This document shows positions 10,156 to 19,856 of a DNA stretch of 64,000 nucleotides, one piece after another (the first letter of the stretch is position 1; each line of letters starts with the position of its first letter). The stretch is taken from NCBI RefSeq assembly GCF_018294505.1, contig NC_057810.1:704711095-704775094 (forward strand), read 5' to 3'. The notes under the pieces were generated by a model that ran no database searches, was not told where the DNA came from, and worked only from the letters and a program-made list of their open reading frames with translations. This DNA is from Triticum aestivum. Its lineage: Eukaryota > Streptophyta > Magnoliopsida > Poales > Poaceae. The translations under genes were made by a program, and so were the position numbers.

Positions 10156-13100
10156 TCACATCCCAGATCTTTGGGTGTGAAACTTTTTCTTCGCGTGTGT
10201 CCCTTTGCGCCGTAACCATGGAAAATCTTCATCATTTAACGGGATGCTCGGGTCAATATTCACTGTGCATGGAGCAATTTCATCAAACTTTTCATAATCT
10301 TCTGACTTGTCTGTCTTGTCATCCACTCCCACGATGTTTCTCTTCCCAGAAAGAACTATGTGCCGCTTTGGCTCATTGTACGATGCATTCGCTTCCTTAT
10401 CTTTTTTTTCTTGGCTTGGTAGACATGTCCTTCACATAGAAAACCTGTGCCACATCATTGGCTAGGACGAATGGTTCGTCTGCATACGCAAGATTGTTGA
10501 GGTCCATTGTTGTCATTCCGTACTGCGGGTCTTCCGTTACCCCGCCTCGTGTCATATTGACCCATTTGCACCGAAACAAAGGGACCTTTAAACCACGTCG
10601 ATAGTTAAGTTCCCATATGTCCTGTATATAACCATAATATGTTTCCTTTCCCGTCTTGGTTTCTGCATCAAAGCGGACACCACTGTTTTGGTTGGTGCTC
10701 TTCTTATCTTGGGCGATCGTGTAAAATGTATTACCATTTATCTCGTACCCTTTGAAAGTCATTATATTCGAAGATGGTAACTGGGACAGCAAGTACATGT
10801 CATCTTCAATAGAGGTGTCATGCATGGTACGTGTCTGCAACCAGTTGGCGAAACCCCTGGTTTGTTCACGTGTAATCCAGTCATCAGACCGCTCCGGATG
10901 TTTGGAGCGTAGCAAATTCTTGTGTTCATCCATATACGGAGCCACCAAGGTGGAATTCTGTAGAACTGTGTAGTGTGCTTCAGTGAGAGAATGTCCGTCC
11001 ATACATATTATTTGTTCCCCTCCTAGCGTGCCTTTTCCAACCAGTCTGCCCTTATGCCGTGATTCAGGAACACCAATCGGCTTAAGGTCAGGAATAAAGT
11101 CGATACAAAACTCAATGACCTCCTCATTTTGATGGCCCTTGGAGATGCTTCCTTCTGGCCTAGCACGGTTATGAACATATTTCTTTAAGACTCCCATGAA
11201 CCTCTCAAAGGGGAACATATTGTGTAGAAATACAGGACCCAAAACGTTAATCTCTTCGCATAGGTGAACTAGGACGTGCGTCATGATGTTGAAGAAGGAT
11301 GGTGGGAACACCAACTCGAAACTGACAAGACATTGCACCAAATTATTCTGTAACCTTGGTATGATTTCTAGATCGATTACTTTCTGAGAGATTGCATTGA
11401 GAAATGCACATAGCTTCACAATGGCTAATCGAACGTTTTCCGGTAGAAGCCCCCTCAATGCAACCGGAAGCAGTTGCGTCATAATCACGTGGCAGTCTTG
11501 AGACTTTAGGTTCTGGAACTTTTTCTCTGCCATGTTTATTATTCCCTTTATATTCGACGAGAAGCCAGACGGTACCTTAATACTGAGCAGGCATTCAAAG
11601 AAGATTTCCTTCTCTTCTTTGGTAAGAGCGTAGCTTGCATGACCCTGATGTATGCCGTCTTCTCCGTGCATACGTTGCTGGTCCTCCCGTGCCTCAGGTG
11701 TATCTTTTGTCTTCCCATACACGCCCAAGAAGCCAAGCAGGGTCACGCAAAGATTCTTTGTCACGTGCATCACGTTGATTGCGGAGCGGACCTCTAGGTC
11801 TTTCCAATATGGCAGGTCCCAAAATATAGATTTCTTCTTCCACATGGGTGCGTGTTCGTCTGCGTCCTTCGGAATAGGTTGTCCGCCAGGACCCTTTCCA
11901 AATATCACCTTCAAATCCTTGACCATATCATGTACATCAGCACCAGTACGGTGGCGAGGCTTCGTCCGGTGATCCGCCTCACCTTTGAAATGCTTGCCTT
12001 TCTTTCTTACGGGATGCCTGCTCGGAAGAAATCGACGATGTCCCAGGTACACATTCTTCTTACAACTATTCAAATATATACTGTCGGTATCATCCAAACA
12101 GTGCGTGCATCCGCGGTATCCCTTGTTTGTCTGTCTTGAAAGGTTACTAAGAGCAGGCCAATCATTGATGGTCACGAACAGCAACGCCTTTAGGTCAAAT
12201 TCTTCCCCCATGTGCTCATCCCACGCACGTACACCTGTTCCATTCCATAGTTGTAAGAGTTCTTCAACTAATGGCCTTAGGTACACATCAATGTCGTTGC
12301 CGGATTGCTTAGGGCCTTGGATGAGCACTGGCATCATAATGAACTTCCGCTTCATGCACAACCAAGGAGGAAGGTTATACAAACATAGAGTCACAGGCCA
12401 GGTGCTATGGTTGCTGCTCTGCTCCCCAAAAGGATTAATGCCATCTGCGCTTAGACCAAACCATACGCTCCTTGCGTCATATGCAAACTCCTTCCCGTAC
12501 TTTCTTTCAATTTTTCTCCACTGCGACCCGTCAGCGGGTACTCTCAACTTTCCGTCTTTCTTACGGTCTTCTCTGTGCCATCGCATCGCCTTGGCATGCT
12601 CTTTGTTTTGGAACAAACGTTTCAACCGTGGTATTATAGGAGCATACCACATCACCTTGGCAGGAATCTTCTTCCTGGGGCGCTCGCTCTCGACATCACC
12701 AGGGTCATCGCGACTGATCTTATAACGCAATGCACCGCATACCGGGCAAGCGTTTAAATCCTCGTACTCACCGCGGTAGAGGATGCAATCATTAGGGCAT
12801 GCATGTATCTTCTGCACCTCTAACCCTAGAGGGTAGACAGCCTTCTTTGCTTCGTACGTACTCTCGGGCAATTCGTTGTCCTTTGGAAGCATATCCTTTA
12901 TCATTACCAGCAACTTTCCAAATCCCTTGTCAGATACACCATTCTCTGCCTTCCATTGCAGCAATTCTAGTGTGGTGCCCAGCTTTTTCTTGTCACCTAC
13001 GCAATTCGGGTACAACAATTTTTTGTGATCCTCTAACATGCGCTGCAACTTCTTCTTCTCCAAATCACCTGCGCAGTTTCTCTTTGCATCGGCAATGGCC

Positions 13101-13501
13101 CAACCTAGATCATCAACGGGCTCATCTGATGCCTCTTCTTCAGCTTCTTCCCGCATTGCCGGCTCAGCTTCTTCCCCCATTGTTGTATCATCGTATTCAG
13201 GGAACCCATGACCAGGATAGTCGTTGTCGTCCTCTTCTTCTTCATTGTCTTCCATCATAACCCCTATTTCTCCGTGCTTGGTCCAAACATTATAGTGGGG
13301 CATGAAATCGGACTCAAATAGGTGGACGTGAATGGTTCTTGACGTAGAGTAACTGTGACCATTCTTACAGCCAGCACATGGACAAGGCATAAAACCATCC
13401 GCCCACTTGTTTGCCTTAGCGGCAAGCAAAAAAGTATGCACGCCATTAATGAACTCGGGAGAGCATCGGTCATCATACATCCATTGTCGGCTCATCTTCA
13501 T
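10156..13501 (-). CDS. TNP2-type CACTA transposase, one C-terminal frameshift
   Basis: Catalyses excision and insertion of CACTA elements by recognising the termini. The main frame, MKMSRQW (13501) or MSRQW (13495) to 10397, is about 1,030 residues. In order: transposase-associated N-terminal domain (first ~80 residues, with MPCPCAGCKNGHSY), an acidic linker (EDNEEEEDDND), a zinc-type segment (HACPNDCILYRG, NACPVCGALRY), the large TNP2 catalytic domain, the DUF4218 region (LPVALRGLLPENVRLAIVKL), and the DUF4216 region (DIWELNYRRGLKVPLFRCKW). The A8 run at 10402-10409 has a 1-base change: beyond it the normal tail continues in another frame (EPKRHIVLSGKRNIVG, then LNDEDFPWLRRKG) to a stop at 10156-10158. 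No internal stop is seen in the body, so this is the best preserved transposase in the window. Confidence 0.92.
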
Positions 13502-13590
13502 TACACAACACCGAATAGACAAAATTAATACAAGTTCATACATAAAGTTCATATACATCACTTAATTAAATGCAACATACAAATAACTCT

Positions 13591-14032
13591 CTAACTAAAG
13601 AATTTAAATGCAACAACAAATGCGATCAAGATCTCAACTAAGGTAACAATTGATCCAACAGCATAATGATACCAAGCCACACTATCAATGGCATATTTTC
13701 TAATCTTTCTAATCTTCAACCTCATTTTCTCCATCTTGATCTTGTGATCATCGACGACATCGGCAACATGCAACTCCAATTCCATCTTCTCCCCCTCAAT
13801 TCTTTTCAATTTTTCTTTCAAATACTCGTTTTCTCTTTCAACTAAATTTAACTCGACAATAGGGTCGGTTGGAATTTCCGGTTCACATACCTCCTAGATA
13901 AAAATATCTATGTCAACTTGATGGGTATAATTTGTCATAAACACGAAATGCAACAACTAGTTTTAAAAGAGAATATACCACACCCGAATCATAACAAGGA
14001 CGAGGGCCGACAGGGACGGATATCAAAACCAT
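13591..14032 (-). CDS. CACTA1 accessory ORF: 118-residue coiled-coil plus membrane-helix protein, two exons
   Basis: Exon 1 is 13979-14032 (MVLISVPVGPRPCYDSGV) and exon 2 is 13591-13893. The donor GTG|GTATAT and acceptor ATCTAG|GAG join in phase 0 with no lesion, giving 118 codons. Exon 2 has a charged heptad-like stretch (ENEYLKEKLKRIEGEKMELE, then KIKMEKMRLKIRKIRK) and ends in a hydrophobic helix (YAVGSIVTLVEILIAFVVAF). It lies between the element end and TNP2 on the same strand. I recognise the type as something found 5' of TNP2 in Triticeae CACTA elements, but know no function; membrane association is inferred. The second copy at 16105-16513 is broken. Confidence 0.7.
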
Positions 14033-14534
14033 GGCACTATGTATAACAAACAACATACGGGTAAGATAATTATACGAGTAACTATATATCCAAATCACAC
14101 AAACATCAATTTGGTAATGTAAAACATTCATGAACAAGAGCCTCACCACAAGGTGGTGCCGGCGACGGGACGGTGCGGGCGATCGACGGTGGTTACGACG
14201 GAGATTTAGAAGGCACTAAGTAAACCACACCTACATATGCAAACTAAGTGTTATTTTTGATCTCAAATTGCATATAAATCAAATACTAGCAAATATAATT
14301 CCTTCCAATTTAGTCACTATACAAAGCATTGCAAGAGCTAATCTAGCAATGAGAGTTAAAAGGACAAAGTTGCTAACCTTTGTCATCATTTGAATGGATG
14401 GGGGCCTTGAAATCTGGACAAATTTTGGGCAAAATTTGTGAGGAGCTCGAGGAAGAGAGGGGAAGAACAGAGGAAGTGAGGGGAAAGGGGAAGAACAGAG
14501 TGGCTCGGGTGGACGAAGGGTTTATGTACGTCGA

Positions 14535-14783
14535 CCTTTAGTACCGGTTCGTGCCACGAACCGGTACTAAAGGTGTCGGACGGGCCCCAGACTGACAACA
14601 CCCTGCCACCACTCTCTTTAGGACCGGTTCGTGGCACGAACCGGTGCTAAAGGTTCGCCACGAACCGGTACTAATGAGAACGGCCGCCTAGCCATTGGAA
14701 CCGGCACTAATGGACACATTAGTGCCGGCTCAAAATCAAACTGGTACTAATGTGTCTCAGATTTGCCCCTTTTTCTACTAGTG
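14535..14783. repeat. Right terminus and subterminal repeats of CACTA1
   Basis: CTTTAGTACCGGTTCGTGCC (14537) and its inverse make near-perfect hairpins (for example 14537-14571), with further copies near 14617-14650 and ACATTAGTGCCGGC (14717). The end is CACTAGTAGAAAA on the minus strand at 14783. A TATA-like ACATAAACCC reads on the minus strand near 14520, upstream of the accessory ORF and TNP2. Confidence 0.85.
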
Positions 14784-14893
14784 GGTGGTGCTAGTGGAAA
14801 AAAGCGAGGAGCTGGTGCTGGCGCCGTGGTGGCCGCGCGGCGGCCGCCAAGAAGCCCGCCGCGGAGCAGCAGTCGTCGGAATGCCGCCGCCAT
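14784..14893 (-). pseudogene. Gene A exon 1, 5' part (first copy), cut by CACTA1
   Basis: From the ATG at 14891-14893 the frame starts MAAAFRRLLLRGGLLGGRR and continues AATTAPAPAPRFFPLAP to the CACTA1 insertion. It resumes beyond the element at 3343. The N-terminus is Arg/Ala/Leu-rich with almost no acidic residue, as in mitochondrial or plastid transit peptides. Gene C at 36 kb starts with the related FRRLLQRGIHASRRVAAT and shares TAPA and ATFLRFASH, so the two are paralogues. Upstream DNA (14894-15062) is 5' flank and is cut by the tandem-duplication junction. Confidence 0.65.
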
Positions 14894-15067
14894 GTCGTCG
14901 GTCGAGATTCTTTCTTCCTTCTTTCGCCTAAATACGCTAACGTCCCTGCTGACTTTTAGAGACGACTCAATACTTCGATTGATAGATGCTACCGGTTGGG
15001 TTTGCGTGCTTATGTAGCATCACCGAAGGCTGGCCCAGTACGTGTCGAACTCCGGCCGCAACATCAA

Positions 15068-16015
15068 TTTCTTTCTTACGGTCTTTTGCGTGCCACCGCA
15101 TCGCTTCGCATGCTCTTTGTTTTGGAACAAACGTTTTAACTGTGGTATTATAGGAGCATACCACATCACCTTGGCAGGAATCTTATTCCTGGGGCGCTCG
15201 CCCTCGACATCACCAGGGTCATCGCGACTGATCTTATAACGCAATGCACCGCATACCGGGCAAGCATTCAAATCCTCGTACTCACCGCGATAGAGGATGC
15301 AGTCATTAGGGCATGCATGTATCTTCTGCACCTCTAACCCTAGAGGGCAGACAGCCTTCTTTGCTTCATACGTACTCTCGGGCAATTCGTTGTCCTTTGG
15401 AAGCATATTCTTTATCATTACCAGCAACTTTCCAAATCCCTTGTCAGATACACCACTCTCTGCCTTCCATTGCAGCAATTCAAGTGTGGTGCCCACCTTT
15501 TTTTTGTCAGCTTCACAATTCGGGTACAACAATTTCGTGTGATCCTCTAACATGCGTTGCAACTTCGTCCTCTCCAGATCACTTGCGCAATTTCTCTTTG
15601 CATCGGCAATGGCCCGACCTAGATCATCAGCGGGCTCATCTGATGCCTCTTCTTCAGCTTCTTCCCGCATTGCCGGCTCAGCTTCTTCCCCCATTGTTGT
15701 ATCATCGTATTCAGGGAACCCATGACCAGGATAGTCGTTGTCGTCCTCTTCTTCTTCATTGTCTTCCATCATAACCCCTATTTCTCCGTGCTTGGTCCAA
15801 ACATTATAGTGGGGCATGACATCGGACTCAAATAGGTGGACGTGAATGGTTCTTGACGTAGAGTAACTGTGACCATTCTTACAGCCAGCACATGGACAAG
15901 GCATAAAACCATCCGCCCACTTGTTTGCCTTAGCGGCAAGCAAAAAAGTATGCACGCCATTAATGAACTCGGGAGAGCATCGGTCATCATACATCCATTG
16001 TCGGCTCATCTTCAT
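15068..16015 (-). pseudogene. TNP2 N-terminal fragment (duplicate copy)
   Basis: The start is the same MKMSRQW (16015) and about 310 residues match the TNP2 N-terminus, ending at the duplication junction near 15070. A 1-base loss near 15100 shifts the frame after NKEHAK, and the remaining codons read into gene A flank. Compared with the first copy, replacements concentrate in the stretch from EEASDEP to IIPQLKR (for example RTKLQRMLEDHTK for KKKLQRMLEDHKK). Confidence 0.88.
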
Positions 16016-16104
16016 TACACAACACCGAATAGACAAAATTAATACAAGTTCATACATAAAGTTCATATACATCACTTAATTAAATGCAACATACAAATAA
16101 CTTT

Positions 16105-16513
16105 CTAACTAAAGAATTTAAATGCAACAACAAATGCGATCAAGATCGTAACTAAGGTACCAATTGATCCAACAGCATAATGATACCAAGCCACACTATC
16201 AATGGCATATTTTTTAATCTTTCTAATCTTCAACCTCATTTTCTCCATCCTGATCTTGTGATCATCGACGACATCGGCAACATGCAACTCCAATTCCATC
16301 TTCTCCCCCTCAATTCTTTTCAATTTTTCTTTCAAATACTCGTTTTCTCTTTCAACTAAATTTAATCATACCTCCTAGATAAAAATATCTATGTCAACTT
16401 GATGGGCATAATTTGTCATAAACACGAAATGCAACAACTAGTTTTAAAAGAGAATATACCACACCCGAATCATAACAAGGACGAGGGCCGACAGGGACGG
16501 ATATCAAAACCAT
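16105..16513 (-). pseudogene. Accessory coiled-coil/membrane ORF, duplicate copy with premature stop
   Basis: Exon 1 (16460-16513) is intact. In exon 2 a 33 bp deletion next to the acceptor fuses GTA-TGT to TTA-AAT and creates GAG GTA TGA, a stop about 20 codons into the protein. The distal coiled coil and hydrophobic helix are otherwise conserved with the copy at 13591. Confidence 0.75.
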
Positions 16514-17015
16514 GGCACTATGTATAACAAACAACATACGGGTAAGATAATTATACGAGTAACTATATATCCAAATCACACAAACATCAATTTGGTAATG
16601 TAAAACATTCATGAACAAGAGCCTCACCACAAGGTGGTGCCAGCGACGGGACGGTGCGGGCGATCGACGGTGGTTACGACGGAGATTTAGAAGGCACTAA
16701 GTAAACCACACCTACATATGCAAACTAAGTGTTATTTTTGATCTCAAATTGCATATAAATCAAATACTAGCAAATATAATTCCTTCCAATTTAGTCACTA
16801 TACAAAGCATTGCAAGAGCTAATCTAGCAATGAGAGTTGAAAGGACAAAGTTGCTAACCTTTGTGATCATTTGAATGGATGGGGGCCTTGAAATCTGGAC
16901 AAATTTTGGGCAAAATTTGTGAGGAGCTCGAGGAAGAGAGGGGAAGAACAGAGGAAGTGAGGGGAAAGGGGAAGAACAGAGTGGCTCGGGTGGACGAAGG
17001 GTTTATGTACGTCAA

Positions 17016-17264
17016 CCTTTAGTACCGGTTCGTGCCACGAACCGGTACTAAAGGTGTCGGACGGGCCCCAGACTGACAACACCCTGCCACCACTCTCTTT
17101 AGTACCGGTTCGTGGCACGAACCGGTGCTAAAGGTTCGCCACGAACCGGTACTAATGAGAACGGCCGGCTAGCCATTGGAACCGGCACTAATGGACACAT
17201 TAGTGCCGGCTCAAAATCAAACTGGTACTAATGTGTCTCAGATTTGCCCCTTTTTCTACTAGTG
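17016..17264. repeat. Duplicate CACTA1 right terminus and subterminal repeats
   Basis: Same hairpins as at 14535-14783, with terminus CACTAGTAGAAAA (minus) at 17264 followed by GGTGGTGCTAG. It is a second complete terminus lying outside the original element, so a larger element 3344-17264 is also bounded by CACTA ends and GGT. Confidence 0.85.
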
Positions 17265-17374
17265 GGTGGTGCTAGTGGAAAAAAGCGAGGAGCTGGTGCT
17301 GGCGCCGTGGTGGCCGCGCGGCGGCCGCCAAGAAGCCCGCCGCGGAGCAGCAGTCGCCGGAACGCCGCCGCCAT
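17265..17374 (-). pseudogene. Gene A exon 1, 5' part (second copy) with its upstream flank
   Basis: ATG at 17372-17374, reading MAAAFRRLLLRGGLLGGRR as in the first copy. Only this copy keeps the uninterrupted upstream DNA (17375-17700), so any remaining gene A promoter is here. The exon runs straight into a CACTA terminus and can no longer reach the rest of the gene. Confidence 0.6.
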
Positions 17375-17705
17375 GTCGTCGGTCGAGATTCTTTCTTCCT
17401 TCTTTCGCCTAAATACGCTAACGTCCCTGCAGACTTTTAGAGACGACTCAATACTTCGATTGATAGATGCTACCGGTTGGGTTTGCCTGCTTATGTAGCA
17501 TCACCGAAGGCTGGCCCAGTACGTGTCGAACTCCGGCCGCAACCTACCGACCCGTATCGATCGCTGAATCAGACCACAACAAGATGCCCCCTCAAGAAAA
17601 AAATGACGACAGTACGATACCGGGCAAACGTGCCTTAGAATATTTTTAAAGAAAAAATCTCTGGATTTATATTGAAAGAATTCCCGTTATACAACCAAGT
17701 ACTTA

Positions 17706-18240
17706 GGGCGCGTTTGGTTGCTAGGCTGAATAATGCCTGCATTTTAGCCACATCTCTACCCAGCCTGGTTTAGCAAATACGGGCAATAAACCAACATATC
17801 CATGTTGTTTGGTTGCATGCATTGCATCAATGGTCACTTTAGGGATGACTGTTTGGTTGCCCGCATTTGTGCTTAAGGGTGAGCTGATGCAAACCACAAC
17901 TGTTGGGCTGCATACACGTTCGTGTTCTACTCACCCGTGGCTTTACCATCACATTAGGCACAGCAGCAGGTAGAGCACTATAAACAACATAAAAACTAGC
18001 AGCTAAACAAGCTAACAGCGGATAAACAAGCATTTAAACAGCAAATAAGAGCAGATAAACATCAACTAAACAGCACATCTGCTAAACACACTTAAGTTTA
18101 AAGACAGCAGGGGCATCACATGCCCCTGCTTCACCACATGGTGCTTAACCCTGGACAAAATATTAACAGTTCACGTCAAGTTCTCCGATCACTACAGCAA
18201 ACTAACTACGAGTTCACACTAACTGAGTTCATACTAACTA
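17706..18240. other. Possible PIF/Harbinger-like end and repeat-like AT-rich sequence
   Basis: TTA (17703-17705) is followed by GGGCGCGTTTGGTTGC, a typical Tourist/Harbinger-like end, but I could not find the matching right end. The following sequence has GTTTGGTTGC repeated at 17819 and 17849. No gene. Confidence 0.35.
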
Positions 18241-18299
18241 CTTCAGAGGGCGACTTCAGGGTCACCGATGCAGCTGTGCCTGCTGCAGCGCACCCTGCA

Positions 18300-18690
18300 C
18301 CCGATGGAGCTATCGCGGTTGTAGATTTGGACCTTGAGGCCTAGGCCGGAGATGCGCAACACGACGAGGACGCCAGGGACGATCCTGTGGCGACAACAGA
18401 AGTAGTGCCATCCCCGGCCAAGCACCATCTGCCCCTCGAAGGTCTGAACATGCACCCAGAATTCACACCACTTGTTTGCAGACAGCCTGACGACGCGCTT
18501 GGTCTAGAGCACGAGCAACTGCATCATCACCTCCTGGAACTTGGGAGGGATGATGAGCATGGGCAGATCCTCCTCGTCCATTATTTGCACGTAGAACCGA
18601 AGCGGCTCTCGGGACCCCTCCTCGTGGCCGGTCCTAGGAGCTCGTCCCCTTGAACGTGGCTGGCTCATGAAGGCGACCCTGCCAGGCAGG
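18300..18690 (-). pseudogene. B3 DNA-binding domain fragment (plant transcription factor), one in-frame stop
   Basis: On the minus strand a continuous frame reads LRFYVQIMDEEDLPMLIIPP, KFQEVMMQL, then one TAG (18504-18506), then RVVRLSANKWCEFWVHVQ, GRGWHYFCCRHRI, VPGVLVVLRISG and LKVQIYNRD. The order (start with Phe, PPKF, a basic-hydrophobic strand, GW..F....I..G....L, then a strand) is that of a B3 fold of the REM type. It is preceded by a basic linker (MSQPRSRGRAPRTGHEE). No other part of a transcription factor is seen, so this is a relic or captured fragment. Similarity is by eye only. Confidence 0.55.
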
Positions 18691-18760
18691 TACACCCTCT
18701 AGAGACAGTGGTTCCTGGGGATGAAGTCCACGACGGCTTCTGTGCCGGCGGCGAGATAGG

Positions 18761-19330
18761 CTCCTCCACCGGCCCTATCCTAGTCCGTCTTCATCACCTT
18801 GTCAGGTAAGATGACATGGATTAGTAACAGGGCATTGGAAGCATGCTATATTTCATAAAGTAGCAAACACATTGGTCCTACCTACCATGAGAACCATTCA
18901 CGTAAACATAGCATGCACATTTGTAGTAGAACTCTAAGCAGGAATATCAAAAGACAGCACAACACCAATATAGCTAGCATGCGAATGAACCCTAAGCATG
19001 AACATGAATAGCACACTAATCTAGATAACATGACATGAACATATAGGAGAAACATAAAAGACAGCAACAATATGGCTAGCATCATGAACAAATTGTTGCA
19101 CATGAGCACTAAGGGTGAACATCAAACACAATCTAACATGGCCTGGAACAGGTTGTACATCATGAGCACTAAGCACACACCAATCTTGCATCTTACTTCC
19201 CCCACCAATTTCAACATATTACTTCCCCCACCAATTTCATTTCAGTCAATGATTTAAGAGCAACTCTAGCAAAAAAAAAAATTGAACTCTAACTCTAGCA
19301 ATTGGTATATCCCTCGTCTTTAAAATCGGT
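18761..19330. other. AT-rich non-coding stretch with GCATGAACA-type repeats
   Basis: Loosely repeated words (CTAGCATG, AACATGAACATA, AGACAGCA, CATGAGCACTAAG) but no clear unit and no gene. CTTCCCCCACCAATTTCA is repeated at 19196 and 19222. Confidence 0.5.
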
Positions 19331-19493
19331 TTAGAGCACACAACAATATAAAACATTAACGAAAGTAGTTGCATTGGGACTAGTTGTGTCGGCGACAACA
19401 GGACTTGCCGGCATCCTACGTATCGGCGCGGATTGTGGCATTGCATGTCTCAAATGCATGGGAACGGGTTGGGGTGGTCTCGTCCCACTTCGG

Positions 19494-19856
19494 TCATGTG
19501 TCATCATCGACAATGGTGGCTGGCGTGTAGTCCCCAAAATGGCCGGCGAGAAATGTAGCATTGCGAGCCTCGATGGCTTTGAAACAGGCCAAGGCGGCCT
19601 CGTCCCACAATGTCCATCTACCATCGTCAGAATCAAGGGAAGTCACGTGGTCCCAAATGTGATGCTCTGTCTCCGCATCTAACTCCCGAGCAACCTCGAA
19701 GGTGAACTTGAAATCTAACCACTGCACTTCCTCATCGTACACAGTCCTCCTCCTACTGCTATTGTTCGATGGATGAGGGAGGGGGCTTGCTTGATGTTTG
19801 TGGTCATGGGTGTTTCGCCTTGGGCGAAGCACCATTGAGCGAGAGGAGATGTGCAT
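19494..19856 (-). CDS. Hypothetical protein, not recognised
   Basis: A 120-codon frame. The first third overlaps the tandem repeat, while the last 80 residues look like real protein: TVYDEEVQWLDFKFTFEVAR, ELDAETEHHIWDHVTSLDSD, WTLWDEAALACFKAIEARNA. It is acidic and rich in Trp, Ala and His with a balanced composition, suggesting a helical domain. I do not recognise it. It may be a captured gene piece or a transposon ORF. There are further in-frame stops downstream (19331-19490), so it may be a relic. Confidence 0.3.
   Translation of the reverse strand: MHISSRSMVLRPRRNTHDHKHQASPLPHPSNNSSRRRTVYDEEVQWLDFKFTFEVARELDAETEHHIWDHVTSLDSDDGRWTLWDEAALACFKAIEARNATFLAGHFGDYTPATIVDDDT

Larger units (their letters stand above)
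3344..14783 (-). mobile_element. CACTA (En/Spm, DTC) transposon CACTA1, 11.4 kb
   Basis: The left end is CACTAGTGCAGAACCGG at 3344; the right end, reverse-complemented, is CACTAGTAGAAAA at 14783. Both are flanked by the 3 bp duplication GGT (3341-3343 and 14784-14786), the CACTA target length. Subterminal repeats of the type TTTAGTACCGGTTCGTG lie at both ends. All genes read on the minus strand from the 14783 end: accessory ORF, TNP2 transposase, a second ORF, and the TNPA-like/Ulp1 gene. The element sits in exon 1 of gene A. Its TNP2 end is duplicated once in tandem together with flanking DNA. I do not assign a named family. Confidence 0.92.
12555..17543. repeat. Tandem duplication of the CACTA1 end plus host flank (2 x ~2.5 kb)
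   Basis: Copy 1 is 12555-15062 and copy 2 about 15070-17543. The offset is 2514 over the TNP2 part and 2481 after a 33 bp deletion in copy 2. Each copy runs from inside TNP2 through the accessory ORF, the CACTA terminus and about 280 bp of gene A exon 1 and its upstream DNA. The junction joins CTCCGGCCGCAAC (upstream flank) to TTTCTTACGGTC (TNP2). Copy 2 alone is followed by the original flank (CTACCGACCCG). The duplication therefore happened after CACTA1 inserted. Confidence 0.9.

Noticed and set aside
11985..13260. Plus-strand frames opposite TNP2
   Set aside because: Shadow frames of the transposase; no independent protein character.
14967..15164. 65-codon frame across the duplication junction
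   Set aside because: A chimera of TNP2 codons and gene A upstream DNA made by the duplication breakpoint.
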